Assembly: GCF_001422925.1 (NCBI RefSeq)
Contig: NZ_LMNI01000001.1
Span: 552,087-616,086, forward strand
Origin: Microbacterium sp. Leaf288
GTDB taxonomy: Bacteria > Actinomycetota > Actinomycetes > Actinomycetales > Microbacteriaceae
Length of the DNA stretch: 64,000 nt
Direction of reading: 5' to 3'
In this document: piece after piece, positions 48,467-57,179 of the stretch
Layout: every line of letters begins with the position of its first letter
How positions within the stretch are numbered: position 1 is the first letter of the stretch
Made by a program: the position numbers and the translations under genes
Notes under the pieces: model-generated
The model's input: only the letters and a program-made list of their open reading frames with translations
What the model was told of the DNA's origin: nothing
Database searches by the model: none

Positions 48467-49390
48467 ATGACCGACACCGCGACCGCTCCGCCGCCCGCCC
48501 GCACCGTGCCGGCGCCCCGGGCGACGCCCGCGCGACGCTCCTCGGCGTGGCTGAGCGCGCACCCGAGGTTCCGGCTCGCGTTCCTGCTGACCGCGCCGCT
48601 GTTCTGGCTGGTCGTCGTGTACATCGTGGCGCTCGCGCTGCTGCTGGTGACGGCGTTCTGGCAGGTGGACTCCTTCACCGGCGAGATCATCACCGACTGG
48701 ACGCTCGACAACATCATCACGGTCGTCACCGGCTCGCTCTATCAGACGGTGACGCTGCGCACGGTGGGCATCGCGCTGCTGGTGACCGTGATCGACGTCG
48801 TGGTCGCCCTCCCCATCGCCTTCTACATGGCCAAGGTCGCGTCCCCGCGCGCGCAGCGGCTGCTCGTCATCGCGGTGCTCATGCCGCTGTGGGCCAGCTA
48901 TCTCGTCAAGGCCTACGCCTGGCGGGCGGTGCTGTCGCAGGAGGGGATCCTCGAGTGGATCCTCGCTCCGTTCGGCCTGCACACTCCGGGGTACGGACTC
49001 ACCGCGACGGTCATCACGCTGTCGTACCTGTGGCTGCCGTACGTGATCCTGCCCATCTACGCAGGACTGGAACGCGTGCCGGACTCGCTGCTCGAGGCAT
49101 CCGCTGATCTCGGGGGCAAGTCCTGGCGCACGCTGGTCTCCGTCGTCCTGCCGCTGGCGTTCCCCGCGATCATCGCGGGCACGATCTTCGCCTTCTCGCT
49201 GTCGCTCGGCGACTACATCACCGTCAACATCGTGGGCGGCACCAACCAGATGCTCGGCAACCTCGTCTACACGAACGTCGGAGCGGCGAACAACCTGCCG
49301 CTGGCGGCGGCGATCGCGCTCATCCCGATCGTGATCATCTTCGGCTACCTCGCCCTGGTGCGCCGCACCGGCGCCCTGAACAACCTCTAG
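48467..49390 (+). CDS. potB: ABC transporter permease, PotB type
   Basis: A 307-residue permease with a 35-residue Pro/Ala/Arg-rich cytosolic start, six helices and the EAA loop EASADLGGKSWRTLVSVVLP near residue 212. It forms the pore with the next gene, which starts ten bases after its stop. CCGGAGG precedes ATG 48467. Confidence 0.9.
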   Translation: MTDTATAPPPARTVPAPRATPARRSSAWLSAHPRFRLAFLLTAPLFWLVVVYIVALALLLVTAFWQVDSFTGEIITDWTLDNIITVVTGSLYQTVTLRTVGIALLVTVIDVVVALPIAFYMAKVASPRAQRLLVIAVLMPLWASYLVKAYAWRAVLSQEGILEWILAPFGLHTPGYGLTATVITLSYLWLPYVILPIYAGLERVPDSLLEASADLGGKSWRTLVSVVLPLAFPAIIAGTIFAFSLSLGDYITVNIVGGTNQMLGNLVYTNVGAANNLPLAAAIALIPIVIIFGYLALVRRTGALNNL

Positions 49391-49400
49391 GAACCCGGCG

Positions 49401-50201
49401 ATGCGACTCTCGCGACTCTCGCGCACTGTACTCGGCGTGGTCACCGTGCTGATCCTGCTGGTCGTCTACCTGCCGCTGTTCGTGGTGCTCGTCAACTCGT
49501 TCTCGACGTCGACCTCGCTCAGCTGGCCGCCGCCCGGCTTCACGCTGGAGTGGTGGGGCAAGGCCTTCCAGAGCACCGGGGCGATCGAGGCGGTGGGCAC
49601 GAGCGTCGCGATCGCGCTGGTCGCGACGGCGATCTCGCTCGTGCTGGGCACCCTCATCTCGCTCGCGCTGCAGCGGTTCGAGTTCTTCGGCCGCGACGCG
49701 ATCTCGCTGCTGATCATCCTGCCGATCGCGCTGCCCGGCATCATCACGGGCATCGCGCTGAACAACTTCTTCCGCACCATCATGGGGGTGCCGCTGTCGA
49801 TCTGGACGGTGGTGATCGCCCACGCGACCTTCTGCATCGTGACCGTCTTCAACAACGTCATCGCGCGCCTCCGGCGTACCGGCACGAACCTCGAGGAGGC
49901 GTCGGCCGACCTCGGGGCCGGCATCTGGACGACGTTCCGCCTCGTGACCTTCCCGCAGCTGCGCTCGGCGCTGCTCGCCGGGGCTCTGCTCGCGTTCGCG
50001 CTGAGCTTCGACGAGATCATCGTGACGACGTTCACCGCCGGGTCCGGCGTGACGACGCTGCCGATCTACATCCTCAACAACATGTTCCGCCCGAACCAGG
50101 CGCCGGTCGTCTCGGTCATCGCCGTGGTGCTGGTGATCGTGTCGATCGTGCCCATCTACCTCGCGCAGCGGCTGTCGGGGTCGGAGCAGACCCGGCGCTG
50201 A
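49401..50201 (+). CDS. potC: ABC transporter permease, PotC type
   Basis: A 266-residue permease, six helices, with the EAA loop EEASADLGAGIWTTFRLVTF and the C-terminal PotC-like LSFDEIIVTTFTAGSGVTTL. It is the last gene of the transporter operon and is followed by a strong hairpin. Confidence 0.9.
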   Translation: MRLSRLSRTVLGVVTVLILLVVYLPLFVVLVNSFSTSTSLSWPPPGFTLEWWGKAFQSTGAIEAVGTSVAIALVATAISLVLGTLISLALQRFEFFGRDAISLLIILPIALPGIITGIALNNFFRTIMGVPLSIWTVVIAHATFCIVTVFNNVIARLRRTGTNLEEASADLGAGIWTTFRLVTFPQLRSALLAGALLAFALSFDEIIVTTFTAGSGVTTLPIYILNNMFRPNQAPVVSVIAVVLVIVSIVPIYLAQRLSGSEQTRR

Positions 50202-50220
50202 CCGGCGGGCAGAGAGATGT

Positions 50221-50250
50221 GCGGCGGGCGATCCCCAGATCGCCCGCCGC
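50221..50250 (+). terminator. Hairpin terminator of the polyamine-type operon
   Basis: A 13-bp perfect stem (GCGGCGGGCGATC with GATCGCCCGCCGC) and a 4-base loop, 20 bases after the potC stop. No U-tract. Confidence 0.7.
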
Positions 50251-50330
50251 GAAGGCGGTCCCGCGTCCCCACGCGTGAGTCCACCCACGGCGACGGTCCG
50301 TGTCCCCACACAGGTTGCCGTGCCGATGCT

Positions 50331-50347
50331 TACTGCATTCTGCAGTA
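50331..50347. promoter_or_regulatory. PadR operator-like palindrome
   Basis: TACTGCA and TGCAGTA are separated by TTC, a perfect 7-bp inverted repeat in an AT-rich patch about 80 bp before the padR start. This is the form usual for PadR sites and suggests autoregulation. Confidence 0.6.
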
Positions 50348-50426
50348 TATGGTCGTTCCTGCGTGCGCGGGGTAATCTTCTTGTTCCGCGACGTGACCCG
50401 AGTGCCGACGGGGAAGGAGCTTTGTC

Positions 50427-51077
50427 GTGCCCGAACGCGAACCCTCGATCACGGGGTACCTCACGCTGGGTCTGCTGGCCGGGCGCGACTGGTCGGCGTA
50501 CCAGCTCGCCGAGCAGCTCGGGCGCGGTGTCTCCGAGCTCTGGCCCTCGGCCGACCGCGGCCGGTACGCCGTGCTCAACCGCCTCCATTCCGCCGGGTTC
50601 GTCGAGACCCGGCAGGAGCACACCGGCAAGCGCGCCCGCACGATCTACTCGATCACGCCGGAAGGGCGGGAGGCGCTCGCCGCGTGGCTGCGCACCCCGG
50701 TGCGTCCGCCGACCGTCGAGTTCGAGGGCATGGTGCGGGTGCTGCTCTCCGACCAGGGCTCGCTCGACGACCTCCGCGCGACCCTCGCCCGCACCCGGGA
50801 GCAGGCCCTGGCGAACCGCGAGATGTTCGCGCGGTACGCCGCGTTCATCAGCGAGACCGGCGGCACGTTCCCCGAGCGCAAGCATCTGTTCGCGCTCGCC
50901 AACACGTTCATGATCGGCCACTACGAGCACGTCATCTCGTGGACCGAGTGGGCCGAGCAGCAGATCGCCGACTGGCCCGACACGGTCGCACCGGCCCGCA
51001 CCCACGGCGGACAGGTGCACGACATGCTCGCGCCGGGCCGCGAGGCGCTCGCCGGCGACCAGGCCACCGACTGGTGA
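50427..51077 (+). CDS. PadR family transcriptional regulator
   Basis: A 216-residue PadR protein. The winged helix covers about 8-85 (LTLGLLAGRDWSAYQLAEQL, YAVLNRLHSAGFVETRQEHT, YSITPEGREALAAWLR), followed by the helical Vir_act_alpha_C-type dimerisation domain. It is not next to an obvious target such as an efflux pump or phenolic acid decarboxylase, so only autoregulation is suggested. The GTG start has GGAAGGAG about eight bases upstream. Confidence 0.87.
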   Translation: MPEREPSITGYLTLGLLAGRDWSAYQLAEQLGRGVSELWPSADRGRYAVLNRLHSAGFVETRQEHTGKRARTIYSITPEGREALAAWLRTPVRPPTVEFEGMVRVLLSDQGSLDDLRATLARTREQALANREMFARYAAFISETGGTFPERKHLFALANTFMIGHYEHVISWTEWAEQQIADWPDTVAPARTHGGQVHDMLAPGREALAGDQATDW

Positions 51078-51086
51078 CCCTCGCTC

Positions 51087-51782
51087 TTACGGCCGCTGGG
51101 CGGAGACGACCACGCGGTCGCCGTCGCGGACGAACTGCAGCGTGGTGCCTTCAGGGAACTCGTCGAGCAGCGCCGGAGGCGCCTGCGGGGTGACGACGAT
51201 CGTCGTCGACGAGGGACCCGACCCGGTGGCGCACGACCCGGCCGACAGGCCGAAGTTGACCGAAGCCGAGTCGTACACCCACAGGCAGGTGCTGTTGGTG
51301 CCGTTGCCGAAGTCGCGGGCCGAGGCGATCGCGGTGAGGCCGAGGTACTCCTCGAACGTCACGCCGTCGGGCGGCCGCGGGCCCCACATCTGCTCCGGCC
51401 AGAGCCCGTCGGCGTCCTCACCGAGGACGACGACCTGCTCGCGTCCCGTCGGCAGCTGCACCGACGCCACCGCCGCACCGACGAGGACCGCGACCAGCAG
51501 CGATGCGCCCCACAGGAACGCGCGGTGTCGCTCCCACCACGGGACCGGCACCACGGAGACCGCGCTGGGCGGTTCCTTCTGCTCCGTGGCCGTCCGTGCG
51601 GCCTCGGTGACCCGGGATCCATCGGGCTCCGCCGTGGCGACGGCCCGCGCTTCGAGTTCGCGCAGCCGGCTCAGCGCCCGCGGATCGGCGTCGATATCGG
51701 CATCCGGTCCGTAAGCGCGCAGCCGCAGCGCCTTCAGCTCGTCGGCCGCATCAGCGGCCAGATCGTCGGACATCGCCGACAT
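51087..51782 (-). CDS. Single-pass membrane protein of unknown function, family copy B
   Basis: 231 residues, homologous to the protein at 43436-44410: the N-terminal helix (DELKALRLRAYGPDADIDAD then ALSRLRELE), one transmembrane helix (about 89-109), and an extracellular domain with LGEDADGLWPEQMWGPRPPD, two cysteines (STCLWVYD and AGSCATG) and the C-terminal EGTTLQFVRDGDRVVVSA. It lacks the long linker and the DNA repeat of copy A. Three in-frame ATGs are close together; 51782 is preferred because GGTGG stands six bases before it. Function unknown. Confidence 0.72.
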   Translation of the reverse strand: MSAMSDDLAADAADELKALRLRAYGPDADIDADPRALSRLRELEARAVATAEPDGSRVTEAARTATEQKEPPSAVSVVPVPWWERHRAFLWGASLLVAVLVGAAVASVQLPTGREQVVVLGEDADGLWPEQMWGPRPPDGVTFEEYLGLTAIASARDFGNGTNSTCLWVYDSASVNFGLSAGSCATGSGPSSTTIVVTPQAPPALLDEFPEGTTLQFVRDGDRVVVSAQRP

Positions 51783-51868
51783 CTTCATCCACCACGGGTC
51801 CGGAAACCGAACGCACAGGTGTCCGATCGGTGAACATCCTGCGGCGCGACTCGCAAGCGCCCGCCGGC

Positions 51869-52840
51869 TCAGTGGGCGGTGCGCACCCCGACGAGATCGT
51901 GCACGAGCACGGCGGCCGCCCGAGCGCCCTGGCCCGCGGCGACGATGAGCTGCTGCGGACCCGGGGACGCAGCATCCCCCGCCGCATACAGCCCCGGCAC
52001 CGACGTGCGTCCGGAGCGATCGGTCACCAGGTTGCCGAACCCGTCGCGCTCGAGGTCGATGCCGCCGACGAAGTCGAGCGCCGGGTGCCATTGCGGGCGC
52101 ACGAACCCGCCGTCGATCTCGACGCGCGCGCCGTCGGCAAGGCGTACGGCCGTCACCGTGCCGCGGTCGCCCTCGAGGTCGTCGATCACCCGTCGCTCGA
52201 CGACGATCCCGGATGCTGCGAGCTCGGCCTCTTCGACCGTGTCCACGGCGTCGGTGCCGTGTGTGAAGACCGTGAGCCGGTCGGTCCAGCGGGCGATGAG
52301 CCGGGCACGTGCGGCGAGGTCGCGGGTCTCGCCGATGAGGGCGAGCGGCCGGTCCTGGAGTTCCCACGCGTCGCATGCGGCGCAGCTGAAGATCGTCATG
52401 CCGTAGAAGGCGCGCAGGCTCGGGATCGCCGGGAGCGTCTCACGCAGCCCCGTCGCGACGAGCACCGAGCGCGCGGAGACGGCCGGCGGGATGCCGGCGC
52501 CCCTGCCCTGGAGCGCCGCGAGGAAGCGGAGTCCCTCGCCGCAATCGCGCTCCTGCAGCGCGGTCACCACGGTGCGGTCGAACACCTGCACGTTGGGGTA
52601 GGCGGCGAGCTCGGCACGTGCGAGCTTGCGCAGCTCGAGCGGCGGAACGCCGTCGCGGGTGAGGAAGCCGTGCGAGCGCAGGGTCGCGGCGTTGCGCGGG
52701 CGACCGGCGTCGATGAGGACGACGGATGCACGGGCGCGTCCGAGGTTGAGCGCCGCCGACAGTCCGGCGGGGCCCCCGCCGACGATGACGACGTCGACCT
52801 CGGTCGAGGGCGCGGGCGCGGGAGGAGTGGGATCAGTCAT
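51869..52840 (-). CDS. Thioredoxin-reductase-like NAD(P)/FAD oxidoreductase (CAAC)
   Basis: A 323-residue flavoprotein. The FAD loop is GGGPAG (21-26), the redox pair is Cys153 and Cys156 in CAAC, and the C-terminal FAD motif is LYAAGDAASPGP. It is similar in design to the protein at 9923 but not its close copy. AAGGAGACGGCC precedes the ATG, which overlaps the ferredoxin stop, so it is the last gene of the sulfur operon. APS reductase needs thioredoxin or a like donor, so this protein may supply reducing power there; that is inference. Confidence 0.85.
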   Translation of the reverse strand: MTDPTPPAPAPSTEVDVVIVGGGPAGLSAALNLGRARASVVLIDAGRPRNAATLRSHGFLTRDGVPPLELRKLARAELAAYPNVQVFDRTVVTALQERDCGEGLRFLAALQGRGAGIPPAVSARSVLVATGLRETLPAIPSLRAFYGMTIFSCAACDAWELQDRPLALIGETRDLAARARLIARWTDRLTVFTHGTDAVDTVEEAELAASGIVVERRVIDDLEGDRGTVTAVRLADGARVEIDGGFVRPQWHPALDFVGGIDLERDGFGNLVTDRSGRTSVPGLYAAGDAASPGPQQLIVAAGQGARAAAVLVHDLVGVRTAH

Positions 52841-53162
52841 GGCCGTCTCCTTGGGGCGCAAGCGCCGCGATGACCGGGTGGTCCTTCGCGATGACGCCGG
52901 TCTTGGCCGCACCGCCGGGCGACCCGATGTCGTCGAAGAACTCGACGTTCGCTGTGTAGTAGTCCTGCCATTCCTCCGGCAGGTCGTCCTCGTAGTAGAT
53001 CGCCTCGACCGGGCACACCGGCTCGCAGGCGCCGCAGTCCACGCACTCGTCGGGGTGGATGTACAGTGACCGCTCACCCTCGTAGATGCAGTCCACCGGG
53101 CACTCGTCGATGCAGGCGCGGTCCTTGACATCGACGCACGGCAGGGCGATCACGTAGGTCAC
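52833..53162 (-). CDS. fdxA: 7Fe ferredoxin
   Basis: A 109-residue ferredoxin. Cys9, 17, 21, 25, 40, 43, 46 and 50 follow the pattern of FdxA proteins with one 3Fe-4S and one 4Fe-4S cluster (CVDVKDRACIDECPVDC and CVDCGACEPVCP). It takes electrons from FprA and, by position, passes them to the sulfite reductase encoded upstream in the operon. The GTG start overlaps the FprA stop and the stop overlaps the next ATG. Confidence 0.93.
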   Translation of the reverse strand: MTYVIALPCVDVKDRACIDECPVDCIYEGERSLYIHPDECVDCGACEPVCPVEAIYYEDDLPEEWQDYYTANVEFFDDIGSPGGAAKTGVIAKDHPVIAALAPQGDGHD

Positions 53163-54556
53163 GGGACGAGCGCTCCCCGCGAGATCGCGACCTGCTCGTC
53201 GCGGGGCACGACCTTGACGCGCTCGCGCGTGTGGAGGTGGTTCGCACCCAGCTCGCGCTCGTGCGCGTCGAGGGCGAGCCAGCCGTCCCATGTCGTGTAG
53301 GCGACCTCGCGCTCCTCCAGCAGGTCGAGCACGTCGCCGTCCACGGTCGGGGCCGACAGGCGCCCGCCCTCGACGTCCGAGACGAGGTGCGCGATGGTCT
53401 CCATCGCGTCGGACTTCGTGTGGCCGATGAGGCCGACGGGTCCGCGCTTGATCCAGCCCGTCGCGTAGAGCCCGGCGATCACGGGGGCATCCGCGTCGCC
53501 CGTCACCGCAGCATCCTTCACGCGTCCTTCGACGTTCGAGACGACGCCGGCCTTCTCGTCGAACGGCGCGTCGATGACCGGCGTGCCGTAGTAGCCGACG
53601 GCGCGGTAGACCTGCTGCACCGCGATCTCGCGGAACTCGCCGGTGCCGCGGACCGCGCTGCCCTCTCCCGTCGGCTCGGTGCGCTCGAAGCGGAGGCCCT
53701 CGACCTTGCCGTCGCCGAGCACCTCGACGGGCGAGTGGTAGAAGTGCAGGTGCAGGCGACGGCTCGCGCCGGTCGACTCGCGCGTGCGCCAGCTCTGGAG
53801 GATGCGGAGCATGACCTTGAGCTGGTTGTTCGACGGCACGAGGCCCTCGAGATAGGCGAAGTCCTCGTCGTGCACGACGATGTCGACGTTCGGCACCTCG
53901 CCGAGCTCGCGCAGCTCGATCGGCGTGAACTTGATGTCGGCGGGGCCGCGGCGGCCGAAGACGTGCACGTCGGTGACGGCCGAGGCCTCGAGCCCGGCGA
54001 GCACGTTGTCGGCGATCTCGGTGGAGCGCAGATCGACGGCGTGCTTCGCCAGCACGCGGGCGACGTCGAGCGCGACGTTGCCGTTGCCGATGACCGCGAC
54101 CTCGCGCTGGTCGAGCGTCCACTCGGTCGGTACGTCGGGGTGGCCGTCGAACCACGCCACGAAGTCGGCGGCGCCGTACGAGCCTTCGAGGTCGATGCCG
54201 GGGATGTCGAGCGCGGCGTCGCGGATCGCGCCGGTGGCGAGGATCACGGCGTCATATCGCTCCTGCAGCTCGTCGATCGAGATGTCGCGGCCGACCTCGA
54301 CGTTGCCGATGAAGCGCGTGGTGCCGGCATCCAGCATCTCGTGCAGCGAGTTGACGATGCCCTTGATGCGCGGGTGGTCGGGCGCGACGCCGTAGCGGAT
54401 CAGTCCGTAGGGCGCGGGGAGCGACTCGAACAGGTCGATCGCGACGGTGCCGCCCGACTCGACGACCGAGTTGGTGAGGATGTTGCCCGCGTAGATGCCG
54501 GCGGGACCGGCGCCGACGATCGCGACGCGGAGGTTCTGGAGGCTCGAGGAAGTCAC
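53159..54556 (-). CDS. fprA: Ferredoxin-NADP+ reductase, FprA type
   Basis: A 465-residue adrenodoxin-reductase-like flavoprotein. The FAD loop is VGAGPAGIYAG near residue 14, PYGLIRYGVAPDHP is the family block near 50, and the NADP loop is VIGNGNVALDVAR. It moves electrons from NADPH to ferredoxin. The GTG start overlaps the cobA stop and its stop overlaps the ferredoxin start, so the three are tightly coupled. In this place it most likely feeds sulfite reduction. Confidence 0.92.
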   Translation of the reverse strand: MTSSSLQNLRVAIVGAGPAGIYAGNILTNSVVESGGTVAIDLFESLPAPYGLIRYGVAPDHPRIKGIVNSLHEMLDAGTTRFIGNVEVGRDISIDELQERYDAVILATGAIRDAALDIPGIDLEGSYGAADFVAWFDGHPDVPTEWTLDQREVAVIGNGNVALDVARVLAKHAVDLRSTEIADNVLAGLEASAVTDVHVFGRRGPADIKFTPIELRELGEVPNVDIVVHDEDFAYLEGLVPSNNQLKVMLRILQSWRTRESTGASRRLHLHFYHSPVEVLGDGKVEGLRFERTEPTGEGSAVRGTGEFREIAVQQVYRAVGYYGTPVIDAPFDEKAGVVSNVEGRVKDAAVTGDADAPVIAGLYATGWIKRGPVGLIGHTKSDAMETIAHLVSDVEGGRLSAPTVDGDVLDLLEEREVAYTTWDGWLALDAHERELGANHLHTRERVKVVPRDEQVAISRGALVP

Positions 54557-55359
54557 TGCGTGGGGGCCTTTCGGAGGCGCTCGGGTGCGAGCGGGTCGTA
54601 CTGGGAGAGATCGAGGGTTGCGAGTTCCGCGGGCGCGTACGGGCTGAGCCGGACGACGTCGCCGACGACCACGACGGCGGGGGAACGGATGCCTCGTTCC
54701 GCGGCCTGGTGCGCGATGGTCGAGAGCGTGCCGACCGTGACCCGCTGGCGGGCTCCGTACCCGTCCTCCACGACGGCGACGGGGCAGTCCGCACCGCGCT
54801 CGCCGCGGGACAGCGTGATCGCGGAGTTCGCCAGGGTGCCGATCCCCATGAGCAGCACCACGGTGTGGTCGCGGCCGCCGCCGAGGGCGACGATCTGGTC
54901 GTGCGCGGTGGCGACGGTGAAGGCCGTCGCGACGCCGCGATGGGTGAGCGGGATGCCGGCGATCGCGGGCACCGAGATCGCGCTGGTGATGCCGGGCACC
55001 ACCTCGACGGGCACGCCGGCCTCTTGGCAGGCGTAGAGCTCCTCGCCGCCGCGGCCGAAGACGTACGGATCGCCGCCCTTGAGGCGGACGACGGTCTTGC
55101 CCTCCTGCCCGAGGTGCACGAGCAGCGCGTTGATGGCGTCCTGCGGCACGGCGTGGTGACCGGGGCGCTTGCCCACGTCGACGACCTCGGCGCGCAGTTC
55201 CACCCCGTCGGCGGCGAGGCCGTCGAGCACGGCGCGCGCGCCGAGCCGATCGGCGACGATGACGTCCGCCGCCTCGAGGGCGCGGAGGCCCTTCACGGTG
55301 AGCAGCCCCGCGTCGCCGGGGCCGGCCCCGACGAGCCAGACCTTGCCGACCGCGGTCAT
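54553..55359 (-). CDS. cobA: Uroporphyrinogen-III C-methyltransferase
   Basis: A 268-residue SUMT enzyme. The SAM-binding opening VWLVGAGPGDAGLLTVKG, the middle VVRLKGGDPYVFGRGGEE and VVPGITSAISVPAIAGIPLT are all intact. It makes precorrin-2 for siroheme, the cofactor of the sulfite reductase in the same operon. It is a stand-alone CobA, not fused to the CysG dehydrogenase/chelatase; the chelatase at 63219 supplies iron insertion, and the precorrin-2 dehydrogenase must be elsewhere. The ATG overlaps the stop of the permease gene. Confidence 0.93.
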   Translation of the reverse strand: MTAVGKVWLVGAGPGDAGLLTVKGLRALEAADVIVADRLGARAVLDGLAADGVELRAEVVDVGKRPGHHAVPQDAINALLVHLGQEGKTVVRLKGGDPYVFGRGGEELYACQEAGVPVEVVPGITSAISVPAIAGIPLTHRGVATAFTVATAHDQIVALGGGRDHTVVLLMGIGTLANSAITLSRGERGADCPVAVVEDGYGARQRVTVGTLSTIAHQAAERGIRSPAVVVVGDVVRLSPYAPAELATLDLSQYDPLAPERLRKAPTQ

Positions 55360-56294
55360 CGCGAACCTCCCGAGATGAGCAGGCCGCGGCGCTTCAGCAT
55401 CCGTCGCTCCAGCGGTCCGAAGAAGACGAGCTCGATGAGGATGCCGATCGCGAGGATCACGAGGATCGTGCCGAGCACCCCCGCGAGGTCGGCGAGATCG
55501 CGGTTGTTCTGCAGCATCGAGCCGAGGCCGAAGCCGATCGTGCCGCCCATCGCGATGATCTCGGCGGCCATGAGCGAGCGCCACGAGAACGCCCAGCCCT
55601 GCTTGAGGCCGGCGAGGTAGCCGGGGAGTGCGGCGGGAAGGATGACGGCGGTCGCGAGCTGCCAGCGGGACGCGCCCAGCACGGTGCCCACTCGGCGCAG
55701 CTGCGGCGGCACCTGGTCGATGCCCGCGATGAGGCCGTTGACGATCGAGGGGATCGCGCCCATGAGGATCACGAAGTAGACGGTGGCGTCCGACAGGCCG
55801 AACCAGATGATGGCGGCGGGCACCCACGCGACCGACGGCAGCACCTGCAGGCCGGAGATGATCGGGCCGACGGCGCGGCGGATGGGGCGCACCTCGGCGA
55901 GCAGCAGGCCGATGGGCGTGCCGACGACGATCGCGATGAGGAAGCCGATGATGCCGCGCTCGAGGCTCGTCGTGACGGCCTCCTGCAGGCGGCCGGAGTC
56001 CCACGCCTGGCCGAGGGCCGCGGCGACGTCCGCCGGGCCCGGGATGATGTCGGGGCGGGGCTGCGCGATGACGACGTACAGCTGCCAGACGACGACGAGC
56101 AGGATGACGAAGACGATCGGCGGCACGACGCTCGCGGCGAATCGACGCCAGCGGCTCGGGCCGCGCTCGGCGTCGGTCTGGAGCCGGTCGAGCCCAGCTT
56201 CCAGTGAACGGAGGTCGTCGGAATGAGCGGACTCGGCCCGATTGCTGTTGTGGGCGGAATCCGTCTTCGAAACGGTCACGGTGTCATGCGGCAT
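55356..56294 (-). CDS. ssuC: ABC transporter permease, sulfonate/nitrate (SsuC) type
   Basis: A 312-residue permease with a 50-residue hydrophilic start, six helices and the conserved loop GASRWQLATAVILPAALPGY. It forms a homodimeric pore with SsuB and SsuA. The ATG overlaps the ssuB stop and its stop overlaps cobA. The substrate may be an aliphatic sulfonate or sulfate ester; the family also includes nitrate and thiamine-precursor carriers, but the sulfur neighbours favour the former. Confidence 0.87.
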   Translation of the reverse strand: MPHDTVTVSKTDSAHNSNRAESAHSDDLRSLEAGLDRLQTDAERGPSRWRRFAASVVPPIVFVILLVVVWQLYVVIAQPRPDIIPGPADVAAALGQAWDSGRLQEAVTTSLERGIIGFLIAIVVGTPIGLLLAEVRPIRRAVGPIISGLQVLPSVAWVPAAIIWFGLSDATVYFVILMGAIPSIVNGLIAGIDQVPPQLRRVGTVLGASRWQLATAVILPAALPGYLAGLKQGWAFSWRSLMAAEIIAMGGTIGFGLGSMLQNNRDLADLAGVLGTILVILAIGILIELVFFGPLERRMLKRRGLLISGGSR

Positions 56295-57177
56295 TGCGGC
56301 GGATCTCCTTCCGCAGCTGCTCGGTGATCTCCACCGAGAGGGCGGCGACCTCGGGCGACTCGATGCGGCGTCCGGTGGTCTTCGTGATCTGCCACTGCTG
56401 CACGACGCGGCCAGGGCGGCTGCCCAGCAGCACGACGCGCTGGCCGAGGCGGGCCGCCTCGCGGACGTTGTGCGTGACGAACACGATGGTGCGGCCGGTC
56501 GCGCGCCACACGCGCTCGAGCTCCTCGTGGAGGAGGTCGCGCGTGATGGCGTCGAGCGCGGCGAACGGCTCGTCCATCAGCAGCACGGGGCGGTCCTGGG
56601 CGAGGGCGCGCGCGAGCGCGACGCGCTGGCGCATGCCGCCCGAGAGCTCGTGCGGGCGCTTCTCGGCGGCATCCGCCAGATTCACGGTGTCGAGCAGGGC
56701 GAGCGCCTTCTCGCGGCGCTCGCCGCGGGCCACACCGCGCAAGCGGAGTGCGAGCTCGACGTTCTTGCGGGCCGTGAGCCACGGCATGAGCGCCGACTCC
56801 TGGAACATCACGGCCGAGCCCTCGGCCGGCGTCTCGATGCGCCCGGCGCTCGGCTTGTCGAGACCCGCGATGAGGTTCAGGAGGGTGGACTTGCCGCATC
56901 CCGACGCGCCCAGCAGGCACACGAACTCGCCGGGGGCGATGTCGAGCGACACGTCCTCGAGCACGATGGGGCCGGTGCCGAAGCGCTTGGAGACGCCGTC
57001 GATGCGCACGGCGGGCGTGGGTGCGGGAGCCGCGACGGGCACCGGAGTGACGCTGTCGAAGCTCGGCGCCAGCGGCTTGGTCGGGCCCGCCGGTGCCGGC
57101 GTGCCGGAGGAGGCGGGCGCGCCCGCCCCCGGGACCGCGTGAGCGGACCCGGAGGCGGAGGCGGGAGCGGTGCTCAT
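56284..57177 (-). CDS. ssuB: ABC transporter ATPase, sulfonate (SsuB) type
   Basis: A 297-residue ATPase. Walker A is LLGASGCGKSTLLN, the signature is LSGGMRQRVALARA, Walker B is LLMDEPFAALDAITRD and the His switch is FVTHNVREAARL. The first 55 residues are an Ala/Pro/Gly-rich extension outside the usual domain. It energises SsuC. It begins two bases after the ssuA stop. Confidence 0.9.
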   Translation of the reverse strand: MSTAPASASGSAHAVPGAGAPASSGTPAPAGPTKPLAPSFDSVTPVPVAAPAPTPAVRIDGVSKRFGTGPIVLEDVSLDIAPGEFVCLLGASGCGKSTLLNLIAGLDKPSAGRIETPAEGSAVMFQESALMPWLTARKNVELALRLRGVARGERREKALALLDTVNLADAAEKRPHELSGGMRQRVALARALAQDRPVLLMDEPFAALDAITRDLLHEELERVWRATGRTIVFVTHNVREAARLGQRVVLLGSRPGRVVQQWQITKTTGRRIESPEVAALSVEITEQLRKEIRRNAA

Positions 57178-57179
57178 GT

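Noticed and set aside
53159..54556. Glutamate synthase small subunit as an alternative for the FprA-like gene
   Set aside because: The PYGLIRYGVAPDHP block, the length and the adjoining 7Fe ferredoxin fit FprA; the N-terminal iron-sulfur part of GltD is missing.
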